Positions 1 through 7,134 of a stretch of DNA of 13,895 nucleotides are shown here, one piece after another. This DNA comes from CAYVXE01 sp964455375 (GTDB taxonomy: Bacteria; Zhuqueibacterota; Zhuqueibacteria; Oceanimicrobiales; Oceanimicrobiaceae). The DNA lies in NCBI GenBank assembly GCA_964455375.1, contig CAYVXE010000110.1:1-13895 (forward strand). The letters run 5' to 3'. Within the stretch, counting starts at the first letter, position 1, and every line of letters starts with the position of its first letter. The notes beneath the pieces were generated by a model. That model had not been told where the DNA came from. It searched no databases and was given only the letters and a program-made list of their open reading frames with translations. A program made the position numbers and the translations under genes.

Positions 1-517
1 TCGACTGCTCAAACCCCCGATCCGTTGTGAGCCGGTAAAAATAGATGCCGCTGGCAAGTTCGTTGCCGGAAAAATTCACTTTATAAACGCCGGCTTCGAA
101 AGACGCATCCACCAGCGTGGCTACCAATCGTCCCAACAAATCATACAGTTTCAACGTCACAAAAGATCTTTGCGGGACCGAAAATTGAATGGTCGTGGTG
201 GGGTTGAACGGATTCGGATAATTCTGCTCTAGCAGAAATTTTTCCGGTATCCGTTCGCTGCTCTGCTGCTCGACCCCGGTAACAATATCCACGGCTTGTG
301 CCCAGAAGCCGCTACGGACGCCGTTTGCCGGGCCGGCCGTTTGGCCGATTGCCGGCTGACCAACGGTGCCGACGATGCGGTTTGAACTGCCGGTTGTCGG
401 AGTACCGCCACTACCGAAGACGCTGTTTGTGACCTTGCTTTGTGCGGTAAGAGACGTTGCCATACAGAGGACAACGAAGAAAATACCGGCGTTTTTTATG
501 CAATTTCTTGAATTCAT
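1..517 (-). CDS. Small exported protein with T9SS type A sorting domain (3' end cut by window)
   Basis: I translated this gene by hand: 172 codons are open from an ATG at 517 to the window edge, so the C-terminus is missing, probably by only a few residues. AAGAAAGGA precedes the start. Residues 1-25 form a signal peptide ending in SLTAQ. Residues 33-72 contain the Gly/Thr-rich stretch GTVGQPAIGQ...GVRSGFW, a short module often placed just before sorting domains. Residues 97-170 match the Por secretion C-terminal sorting domain (type A): EQNYPNPFNPTTTIQFSVP, then YDLLGRLVATLVD, then LASGIYFYRL. In Bacteroidota and relatives this domain directs passage through the T9SS pore and anchoring or release at the cell surface. 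Almost nothing separates the signal peptide from the sorting domain, so the mature protein is tiny and its own function is unknown. It lies downstream of the 685-aa secreted protein on the same strand and may be co-transcribed with it. Confidence 0.85.
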   Translation of the reverse strand, partial: MNSRNCIKNAGIFFVVLCMATSLTAQSKVTNSVFGSGGTPTTGSSNRIVGTVGQPAIGQTAGPANGVRSGFWAQAVDIVTGVEQQSSERIPEKFLLEQNYPNPFNPTTTIQFSVPQRSFVTLKLYDLLGRLVATLVDASFEAGVYKVNFSGNELASGIYFYRLTTDRGFEQS

Positions 518-554
518 TTTGCGGTTCCTTTCTTTAATCTTTGGATTCTCCACC

Positions 555-587
555 AACTCTGACAGGGATTGCAACCCTGTCAGAGTT
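555..587. repeat. 33-bp perfect palindrome between two secreted-protein genes
   Basis: Two 13-bp arms, AACTCTGACAGGG (555-567) and CCCTGTCAGAGTT (575-587), are perfect reverse complements around a 7-nt loop. The element sits in the 123-bp gap between two minus-strand genes. It would form a stable hairpin in the transcript of either strand. No T-run follows on the minus strand, so it is not a standard intrinsic terminator. It may be a REP-like dispersed element or an RNA-processing or stability hairpin. Copy number cannot be judged from this window. Confidence 0.6.
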
Positions 588-640
588 CATTGTGGTATTC
601 TTTACTTCAGAAGAACAAACGCCACCCTTCCTGAAAAAGG

Positions 641-2698
641 TCAGTGTTGACCTTTGTACCCTTCAACCGTCTGCCGGTGCTCTTGTGCCCAGGCGTCGTG
701 TCGAATGCCGGTTACCTGCCAGGAGACTTTCATGCCCGCTGTTCCGCCGGCGATTCTAAACCGATTATTTTGGATTTCTTCCGCAATATAAAGGTCTGGT
801 GCGGGCGCCCCAATGGCTGTAAGCTGGTAACGGAAATCACCGTTCAAAGCCTGGAACCATTCCGGTAGCTCGACCCCGGATTCACCGTGATCATTGAGCA
901 AAACCACACCGTCATAAACCGTTTTCATGTCCGGACTTTCAACGCTGGTATGCGTGAGATATTTGTTTTCCGGGTCCAGTGGGTGGTCAATTCTGAAATC
1001 CTTGGCTGTTGCCTGTAACAGACCGTTTACCATAATGTTGCCGTTGATGGTCAACGCGTACCCAGTGCTGGGATCGGTGTTCGGCTGTAAATCGATGGCG
1101 GTGCTGCCATCGCTGTTGACAATGGCGATGCCGGCCTCGTAGGTTTCAAGCCCGCGGTGACGGGACGTGCCGTCAGCAAAGAAGTCTGTGAGCGAGTCGC
1201 CATTTGTATTAACAATGTGCAGGCTGCTGGCGGTGATTTCACCAAGAACATCCACCGGGCCTTCGAACACCGCAGCCAAATCGCCCGGGTTTTGAGCTTT
1301 GGCGAAGACACCTATGTTTTGACCTGTGTCTAAATCAACACGACCAAAACCCGCCAGCGTTGTCCCGGTTGCATCCACAAGTTTGATGCCCTTGCCATTT
1401 GTGCCTTTTAGAATCACATCGCCTTCGAAGGTTTCATCGCCTTTGTGCAGCGAGGTGCCGTCAGTGCCTACCGAAAACACCGTATCTCCAGTTGCGTTTA
1501 CCAGGTAAAATGGTTGGCCGACCAGGGTGCCATCAAAACCACTACCCGTTGCGGGTAAAGAACGCATTTTGACAAATTTGTCGGCGCCCCATACCAGAAA
1601 TTGGTCAGAATTTTCGGCAGGCACATTGTCTATTTTCAATTTTCCTTGTTGTTCTATTAAAACGTCACCTTCGAATTTGCCAGCGGCCATACCACCACGA
1701 GCGAGAAGTCCGTATTCGCTTGTGGAAACAGCAAACACTCCGGTATTTGTTTCTGAAAGGCCACCTACACCTATGCCAGATGTGGAAATGCCCTCAACGC
1801 CAACGCCACTGTTTGAGTTACCTTGAACACCCGTAACGTTTGGCGACGTCCCCTCAACCGCGATGTTGGCTTGACTAATAAATTGCCCACCGATGCCATC
1901 GTCCGACGTACCAAATACTGCACTACCGGATTTTGAATCACCAGCCACGCCGCCTAAAATGCCTTTACCCACAACAGCAAATGATATATTAGAAAAAGAT
2001 TGTGAAAAAACACGGTTTGCAGTCAATCTTGGTGTCGAAATCGCTCTTACGCCTAAGTGAGTTCGTGTTATGACCGCATTTAATTCATTTACCCCCTTTC
2101 TATCTTTTCCTGCTATTTGTTGTGCTGAAGTGTCGGGTCCCAAAAAGATAAAACCATTGTTGTCACTAATGATCAGCGAGGTGTCAGGGCTGGCGGGAAT
2201 TTTTACGCCGCCCTCGAAGGTACCCACGCCTTTGTGAAGCACATTGCCTGCGGCGCTGAGCTGGTGCGTGGCGGCGCCGGCCGCGTTGCGGACCACGAAA
2301 CTCTGACCGGCCGCAGGTTCCGTCACCGTAGCGGTTGCGCCCAGGCTGTACGGCGAGGCGGTCAGCGCGATGCGCGGCGTCATTTCTGCATCCTGTCCCA
2401 CGGCAATCCCCAGCCAGTATTGTTTGTCAAACGGCAGATTGAGAGTCGTCACGCTGCCCAAAATCGCATTAAAAATGCCGTTTCTTACCTCGATATTCTG
2501 GGCTTCTTCCCAGAGCGCTGCGCCGTCTGCTGCCACATCATACAGTTTAAACGTGAGCGACACCGCACCGTCGGCTACAGGGTTGCCGTCCGCTCCGGTA
2601 AGCACCCCCTGGTAGCTCATGGTTTGCGGAATTTGCGCCATGGCAAACGACACCATAACTAAAACAAGCAATATACTGAGATGAACACCTTTTCTCAT
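641..2698 (-). CDS. Large secreted repeat protein with conserved C-terminal module
   Basis: A 685-aa protein. The ATG is preceded by AGGAGG at 7-nt spacing, a strong ribosome site. Residues 1-21 are a signal peptide (LLVLVMVSFAMA/Q). Residues 22-125 form the N-terminal domain starting IPQTMSYQGVLTG and including a TLNLPFDKQYWLGIAV stretch, a recurrent module of secreted FCB-group proteins. A roughly 34-residue unit, L/FxxxNxxG...LHKGxxTFEGxVxI, occurs three times (about 134-167, 397-430, 493-526). Residues 240-340 are Gly-rich short repeats (GVQGNSNSGVGVEGISTSG) that look like stacked beta turns. Residues 567-670 carry a widespread conserved C-terminal module beginning FRIDHPLDPENKYLTHTSVE and ending MKVSWQVTGIR. 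I know this module from many exported proteins but not a proven activity. There is no T9SS sorting domain. A fibre-like or surface structural role is inference. The DNA of the middle third is visibly more AT-rich than the ends. Confidence 0.85.
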   Translation of the reverse strand: MRKGVHLSILLVLVMVSFAMAQIPQTMSYQGVLTGADGNPVADGAVSLTFKLYDVAADGAALWEEAQNIEVRNGIFNAILGSVTTLNLPFDKQYWLGIAVGQDAEMTPRIALTASPYSLGATATVTEPAAGQSFVVRNAAGAATHQLSAAGNVLHKGVGTFEGGVKIPASPDTSLIISDNNGFIFLGPDTSAQQIAGKDRKGVNELNAVITRTHLGVRAISTPRLTANRVFSQSFSNISFAVVGKGILGGVAGDSKSGSAVFGTSDDGIGGQFISQANIAVEGTSPNVTGVQGNSNSGVGVEGISTSGIGVGGLSETNTGVFAVSTSEYGLLARGGMAAGKFEGDVLIEQQGKLKIDNVPAENSDQFLVWGADKFVKMRSLPATGSGFDGTLVGQPFYLVNATGDTVFSVGTDGTSLHKGDETFEGDVILKGTNGKGIKLVDATGTTLAGFGRVDLDTGQNIGVFAKAQNPGDLAAVFEGPVDVLGEITASSLHIVNTNGDSLTDFFADGTSRHRGLETYEAGIAIVNSDGSTAIDLQPNTDPSTGYALTINGNIMVNGLLQATAKDFRIDHPLDPENKYLTHTSVESPDMKTVYDGVVLLNDHGESGVELPEWFQALNGDFRYQLTAIGAPAPDLYIAEEIQNNRFRIAGGTAGMKVSWQVTGIRHDAWAQEHRQTVEGYKGQH

Positions 2699-2818
2699 GC
2701 TGAGACCTCCTGTTAAAATGAATAAGAAATGAATTAAAATTGAGCGTTGAATTTTCTACGTGCGACACCCTTCCGACGTGCCTCACGCATTCATAATCAA
2801 GGAGATGTAAAACGGATG

Positions 2819-2918
2819 TCTCTCAAGAGAGAGCGTGTAAAATACCGGCAACCTTACCGACGCCAACAGGCCGGACGGCCACCTACAATTTTGCAGTGAA
2901 ATTCTTCTGTTTTACACG
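2819..2918 (-). other. Candidate structured RNA in the leader of the secreted-protein gene
   Basis: Read on the minus strand, CGTGTAAAA (2918-2910) and TTTTACACG (2842-2834) are a perfect 9-bp inverted repeat. They enclose 67 nt containing a GC-rich core with CCGGC and GCCGG able to pair inside it. Directly downstream (2832-2819) is a 6-bp hairpin, TCTCTC-TT-GAGAGA, whose apex reads as a CUUG tetraloop. The nesting resembles a folded leader element. It does not match any riboswitch class I can recall; in particular the GACGCAAAGCC core of the c-di-GMP-I class is absent. Function is unknown and conservation is untested. Confidence 0.25.
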
Positions 2919-2937
2919 AAAAAATTTAAGCGTACGA

Positions 2938-2966
2938 ATGATACGTTTCTGAAAAGACTTTAACAA
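2938..2966 (-). promoter_or_regulatory. Candidate sigma70-type promoter for the 685-aa secreted protein
   Basis: On the minus strand TTGTTA (-35, 2966-2961) is followed after exactly 17 bp by TATCAT (-10, 2943-2938), which matches five of six consensus positions. Transcription would start near 2931 and give a leader of about 230 nt containing the candidate folded RNA. FCB-group promoters may deviate from the E. coli consensus, so this is a tentative call. Confidence 0.35.
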
Positions 2967-3095
2967 TTGAAATGCTACAAACCAATAAAACTCTAAATTT
3001 TAAGATGGGAATTACAGCAAATGGGAAGTTTAAAATGCCCTAATTTTAATATAATATAAAAATCTCGTAAAGTGCAAACATTTTTTGTCGGGGAA

Positions 3096-5381
3096 TCACA
3101 TTCGTAACAAGGCCACAGCGCTTTCTTTTCCCTTCTCACCAATTTCCAGAACCGGCCCCACACAGGAGGGACAACCGGCTTCGCAGGTACAGTTTTGGAT
3201 GAGTTCCAGAGCAGCTTTTTTAAGGTCGTCATGCAGATGAAACAGTTTCTGGCTGAACCCGACGCCGCCGGCATGATTGTCGTAAATATAAATGGTCGGC
3301 ATTTGGGTGATGGGCGCACGTACTCTCGGCACCGAGCGTAAATCTTTTGGATCGCACATCAAAAACACCGCGGCGACCGTTCCCAGAGCATTGGCGAGGG
3401 CTTTCAGGCCGTCGCCCAGATTCGCTTCGGAAATCGCCAGTTTATCGGCGACATCTGCCTCAAACTCCCACCAGTAGGCCGTGGTGTGCATTTCCAGCTC
3501 CGGCAGTTCGACTTTACCAAATCCAATATTCTCATGCGATTCAAATTTGAGTTTTTTATATTTTGTGGTCTGCCAGTTAGCGTTTACTTCTCCGTACCCT
3601 TTCCTTCCGCCGGTGATGTCTGCCTCTTCGATGACGTCGAGCACCCGCAAACTGGTGTCCGTGTGCGCATCGGTGTAATAATCAACGTCCACCTGGTGCA
3701 CATAAGCCTTTTGCCGTTCCCAGTCCAGTTTGTCCACATGGTACTGTCTGCTCTCGTGAATGTAGATGGCATCGTCATGCAGCATGACGGGCGCATCCAA
3801 AAGGTTTACTTCACCGATCACACGATCTTCGTGGGTCGTATCGATAATCACCACATTGTCCGGTGTGGCGCTGCGCAGACTTACCGCTTCCGCAGGGTAG
3901 GCATCGGTCATCCAGTGAAACTTTCCCGGCTTCTCCGGCGATTGCGAGGGGACGAAGTGCAGGACGTCTTTCTCCACCAGAAATTCCAGAATTTCCCGTG
4001 TGGTGTCCACGCCGAATTTCTCATTTTCTTTAAACGGTAATTCAAATGCCGCACATTTGATATGGTCAAGCAAGATGACCAGATTGTTCGCATCGATAAC
4101 ACCCGATTCCGGTGGTTTTTGCAAAAAATAATCAGGGTGGCAAACCACGTACTGATCCATGGGGGCGCTTGAAGCCACCAGAATTGCTACCGACGTGTCG
4201 GCGCGCCTGCCCGAACGTCCGGCCTGCTGCCAGGCGCTGGCAATGGTTCCCGGGTAACCGGCCATCACGGCTGCCTGCAGTTGTCCGATATCGATTCCCA
4301 ACTCCAGCGCATTTGTACTGACCACGCCCAAAACCTCGCCTTTTCTCAACCCGCTTTCAATTGCCCGGCGCTCCGTGGGCAGATAGCCACCGCGATAACC
4401 ACGAATGAGATGCGCCGATTTCTTCGCCCGCCGCATGATCTTTTTCAAATAGGTCACCAGTATTTCCACCCTTAAACGGCTGCGGGCAAAAACGATGGTT
4501 TGAATATTATTTAAAAGAAATTTACCGGCGATGCGCCGCACTTCTTTAATATACGAGCGCCGTATGCCCAGTTCACGGTTGACCACCGGTGGATTGTACA
4601 AAATAAAATGTTTGTCGCCGCGCGGCGCCCCATTGCGGTCCACCAACTGTACGGGCTGCGCAATGATCTGCTCGGCCAATTCTTTGGGATTGGCAATGGT
4701 TGCGGAACAGCAGATGAACTGCGGGGTTGATCCATAAAATTCACAGATCCGCTTTAAACGGCGCAGCAAATTTGCCAAATGGCTTCCGTAGATGCCCCGA
4801 TAGTTGTGCAGCTCATCGATGACGATGTAGTGCAAATTCTCGAAGAGTTTCACCCACTTGGTGTGGTGCGGTAAAATTCCCTGATGCAGCATATCAGGAT
4901 TCGTAACGACAATGTGTCCGGAACTGCGAATCGCCTTGCGAGCAGACGCCGGTGTATCGCCATCATACGTGAAAGTTTTTATATCGAATTTTACCTCAGA
5001 AAGAGCCGCCACAAGCTCGTGCAGTTCTGCCACCTGATCCTGGGAGAGAGCTTTTGTAGGAAACAGGTAAAGCGCCCGTGCTTCCGGATTGTCGATCACT
5101 GTATTTAAAACCGGCAAATTATAGCATAGAGTCTTCCCGCTGGCGGTTGGCGTCACCACCACGACATTTTCATGTTCGAGAATATGCGCCACGGCCTCAG
5201 CCTGGTGTGTGTAAAGCTGCCTGATGCCGCGGCTTTGCACCGCCTGCACCAACGCCGGCTGCATGGCCTGCGGAAAATCAGCGTACTCTGCTTTCATCGC
5301 CGGCAACATTTTCCAGGTGGTTACATTGGCCATAAAGGCACGATCATTTCTAAGGTGTTGCAGGATTTGTGGTAAATTCAT
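3096..5381 (-). CDS. mrfA: MrfA-family DEAD/DEAH-box helicase with C-terminal four-cysteine zinc site
   Basis: A 761-aa superfamily 2 helicase. Visible motifs are a Q-like LYTHQAEAV (57-65), motif I TPTASGKT (77-84), motif II DELH (189-192), motif III SATIANP (226-232), motif V VVSTNALELGIDIG (353-366) and motif VI QAGRSGRR (386-393). The C-terminus has a DUF1998-like region with HAGGVGFSQKL (703-713) followed by C731-x-C733-x3-C737-x2-C740. This architecture and length match Bacillus subtilis MrfA (formerly YprA, about 750 aa), a 3'-5' DNA helicase needed for repair of mitomycin C damage. That role is carried over by homology only. No MrfB exonuclease is nearby. The N-terminus, with FMANVTTWKMLP, looks intact, so the ATG at 5381 is kept. 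It starts 9 nt after the modC stop with no clear ribosome site, which suggests translation coupled to modC. Confidence 0.85.
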   Translation of the reverse strand: MNLPQILQHLRNDRAFMANVTTWKMLPAMKAEYADFPQAMQPALVQAVQSRGIRQLYTHQAEAVAHILEHENVVVVTPTASGKTLCYNLPVLNTVIDNPEARALYLFPTKALSQDQVAELHELVAALSEVKFDIKTFTYDGDTPASARKAIRSSGHIVVTNPDMLHQGILPHHTKWVKLFENLHYIVIDELHNYRGIYGSHLANLLRRLKRICEFYGSTPQFICCSATIANPKELAEQIIAQPVQLVDRNGAPRGDKHFILYNPPVVNRELGIRRSYIKEVRRIAGKFLLNNIQTIVFARSRLRVEILVTYLKKIMRRAKKSAHLIRGYRGGYLPTERRAIESGLRKGEVLGVVSTNALELGIDIGQLQAAVMAGYPGTIASAWQQAGRSGRRADTSVAILVASSAPMDQYVVCHPDYFLQKPPESGVIDANNLVILLDHIKCAAFELPFKENEKFGVDTTREILEFLVEKDVLHFVPSQSPEKPGKFHWMTDAYPAEAVSLRSATPDNVVIIDTTHEDRVIGEVNLLDAPVMLHDDAIYIHESRQYHVDKLDWERQKAYVHQVDVDYYTDAHTDTSLRVLDVIEEADITGGRKGYGEVNANWQTTKYKKLKFESHENIGFGKVELPELEMHTTAYWWEFEADVADKLAISEANLGDGLKALANALGTVAAVFLMCDPKDLRSVPRVRAPITQMPTIYIYDNHAGGVGFSQKLFHLHDDLKKAALELIQNCTCEAGCPSCVGPVLEIGEKGKESAVALLRM

Positions 5382-5390
5382 TGGGCTACA

Positions 5391-6473
5391 TTAGTTTACA
5401 GATTCACTGATTTTTTTAAACGCACTTGCTTTGATGATCAAATAAATATCCTTACCCGCCTCCAGCTTTAATCTTTTCACCGTAGCCGGAACGATTTCAG
5501 CTTTAAGGATTAATCCTGCATCAACAGCAACCAGGATCCGCTTTCCAAGGGCTTGCATTTCCCGAATGGTTCCTCTTAAGATATTATTGGCGCTTAAACC
5601 GTCCGGTCGCTGCGTTGCCAAAATCACCTCTGACGCAGGAATATTTAACACCACTTTCTCTCCTACAGGAACATCCAAATACGGTAAGATGAAGCTGGCC
5701 TGACCGCTTTTTGCCGTCGTTATTTGCTTTTCTTTGTCATGAGCAGTGAGCGTTGCTTCAAAAATGTTGGGAATATCTTCATAAGGAACGAGCGGCCCGG
5801 AGAACATCTCATTCAACAGGGAAAATGGCGTACCGTAACCGGAAAAACGACCATTTTTTAAAACAATCACTTTGTCAGCAAATGTCAGCACCTGCGTCAC
5901 ATCATGCGTAACATATAAAACCGGGACGTTAAGTTCAACATGAATCTCCTTGATGAATTTCAAAAGTGAATAGCGTGTCGGCAAATCCAACGCAGCCAAC
6001 GGTTCATCCATGAGCAGAAATTCCGGAGATGCCAGCAGAGCTCTGGCGATGGCAACCCGCTGCTTCTCACCGCCGGACAGGTTACCGGGAAGCCGGGTCA
6101 TTAAATGACCAACGCCGGTGACATCTACGATTTCTGCAAAAGAAAATTGACGCTCTTCAGCTTTTAAACGTTTATAACCGAATTCAAGATTTTCCCTTAC
6201 GGAAAGATGCGGGAAAAGACGGCTTTCCTGAAAAATATAGCCGATATGACGCTTTTGTGGTGGCAAGTTGATTTTCTTTTCCCTTGAATAAAGAACGGTT
6301 TCTTTCAGCACAATTTCACCATCCGTAGGGTCTACCAACCCGGAAATCAAATTTAAGATGGTGGTTTTCCCGGACCCAGAAGGACCGTGAAGCGCCGTAA
6401 ACCCGGAAAAAATTTCTAACTCCAGAGACAATTCAATGGCGGGTAATTTTTTTTGGACATCAATCCTGAGCAT
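5391..6473 (-). CDS. modC: Molybdate ABC transporter ATP-binding protein ModC
   Basis: A 360-aa ATPase that powers molybdate (or tungstate) import with ModA and ModB. The nucleotide-binding domain shows Walker A GPSGSGKTT (30-38), Q-loop FQES (Q82), signature LSGGEKQ (132-138), Walker B FLLMDEP (152-158), D-loop ALD and H-loop VTHD (H190). Residues 293-355 (SANNILRGTIREMQALGKR onward) form the TOBE/MOP domain typical of ModC, which binds oxyanion and can inhibit transport in some homologues. Length is normal for ModC, with both halves complete. The ATG at 6473 overlaps the modB stop by 14 nt, so the genes are translationally linked. The window holds no molybdenum-cofactor biosynthesis gene or molybdoenzyme. 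Confidence 0.92.
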   Translation of the reverse strand: MLRIDVQKKLPAIELSLELEIFSGFTALHGPSGSGKTTILNLISGLVDPTDGEIVLKETVLYSREKKINLPPQKRHIGYIFQESRLFPHLSVRENLEFGYKRLKAEERQFSFAEIVDVTGVGHLMTRLPGNLSGGEKQRVAIARALLASPEFLLMDEPLAALDLPTRYSLLKFIKEIHVELNVPVLYVTHDVTQVLTFADKVIVLKNGRFSGYGTPFSLLNEMFSGPLVPYEDIPNIFEATLTAHDKEKQITTAKSGQASFILPYLDVPVGEKVVLNIPASEVILATQRPDGLSANNILRGTIREMQALGKRILVAVDAGLILKAEIVPATVKRLKLEAGKDIYLIIKASAFKKISESVN

Positions 6474-7134
6474 GGCGAAATTTCTTTAACAAAAGTTCGT
6501 TTAATAAAATACTTACATAAGAAAGGATGATAGAAAAAATAACCAGTATTTTCGCCTTTTCTTCCCCCTCCGGTTGATTGAGGTAGGTAAAAATCGCCAA
6601 CGGCAGAGTTCGGGTTTTACCGGCTATATTGCTGGCAAAAATGATGGTGGCGCCAAATTCACCCAATGCTCTGGCAAACGCCAAAACCGCACCCGCAACA
6701 ATCCCGTTTGCCGCTAACGGCAGAGTAATTTTGAAAAAGATTCCCCACTCACCTGTTCGCAACAGCCGCGCCGCCTCTTCTAACTTTAAATCGACTGCAT
6801 CGATGGCAACTCTCACCGCCCGCACAAGCAAAGGCAAACTCACCACACCCGCGGCGATGATGGCGGCTGTTTTGGTAAAAGCGATCCTCACACCAAACCA
6901 TTGATTCAGGTACATGCCGAAAAAACCGGAAGGCCCAAACAAGACGAGTAAAAAATAGCCGGTAACCACCGGAGGCAAGACAAGAGGAATATGCACAAAC
7001 CCATCGACAAAAAGTTTCCCGGGAAAACTTTTTCTAGAAAAAAGCCAGCCGAGAAACGTTCCCAGCGGCAAAATTAAAACCGTTGCTAACGTTGCAACCT
7101 GAATTGACAGCCAAAGAATTTGCAGGTTGTTCAT
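6460..7134 (-). CDS. modB: Molybdate ABC transporter permease ModB
   Basis: A 224-aa inner-membrane permease with about five hydrophobic spans, near 5-30, 46-68, 87-105, 140-165 and 195-215. The cytoplasmic EAA loop that docks ModC is at 119-140 (EEAARLLRTGEWGIFFKITL). HIPLVLPPVVTGYFLL (48-63) and RALGEFGATIIFASNI (155-170) are typical ModB/CysT-type permease segments. Length matches E. coli ModB (229 aa). The start overlaps the modA stop in an ATGA junction (7131-7134), a standard sign of coupled translation. Position between modA and modC supports the molybdate assignment over sulfate. Confidence 0.92.
   Translation of the reverse strand: MNNLQILWLSIQVATLATVLILPLGTFLGWLFSRKSFPGKLFVDGFVHIPLVLPPVVTGYFLLVLFGPSGFFGMYLNQWFGVRIAFTKTAAIIAAGVVSLPLLVRAVRVAIDAVDLKLEEAARLLRTGEWGIFFKITLPLAANGIVAGAVLAFARALGEFGATIIFASNIAGKTRTLPLAIFTYLNQPEGEEKAKILVIFSIILSYVSILLNELLLKKFRHAQD

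Larger units (their letters stand above)
2699..3095 (-). other. Non-coding leader/intergenic region upstream of the 685-aa secreted protein gene
   Basis: This 397-bp stretch separates the helicase stop from the secreted-protein start. I see no credible gene in it. It contains a plausible promoter (2938-2966) and a GC-rich patch (about 2843-2886) inside otherwise AT-rich DNA, bounded by inverted repeats. A second, weaker promoter-like pair, TTGCAC then 18 bp then TATATT on the minus strand, lies at 3048-3077. The strong ribosome site for the downstream gene sits at its lower edge. No terminator hairpin follows the helicase gene, so read-through from the mod operon is possible. Confidence 0.6.

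Noticed and set aside
2234..2662. 142-codon open frame on the plus strand.
   Set aside because: It is antisense to the N-terminal domain of the 685-aa secreted protein; its Arg/His-rich composition is typical of a shadow frame.
2834..2918. Possible c-di-GMP-I (GEMM) riboswitch, because GGTTGCCGG on the minus strand and GGCAACC/GACGCC on the plus strand look similar to parts of that class.
   Set aside because: The conserved GACGCAAAGCC core and the GNAA tetraloop are absent on either strand, and the plus-strand reading would face away from any gene.
3486..4040. 184-codon open frame on the plus strand.
   Set aside because: It lies fully inside the helicase gene on the other strand, has low-complexity non-protein-like composition and no ribosome site or family similarity.
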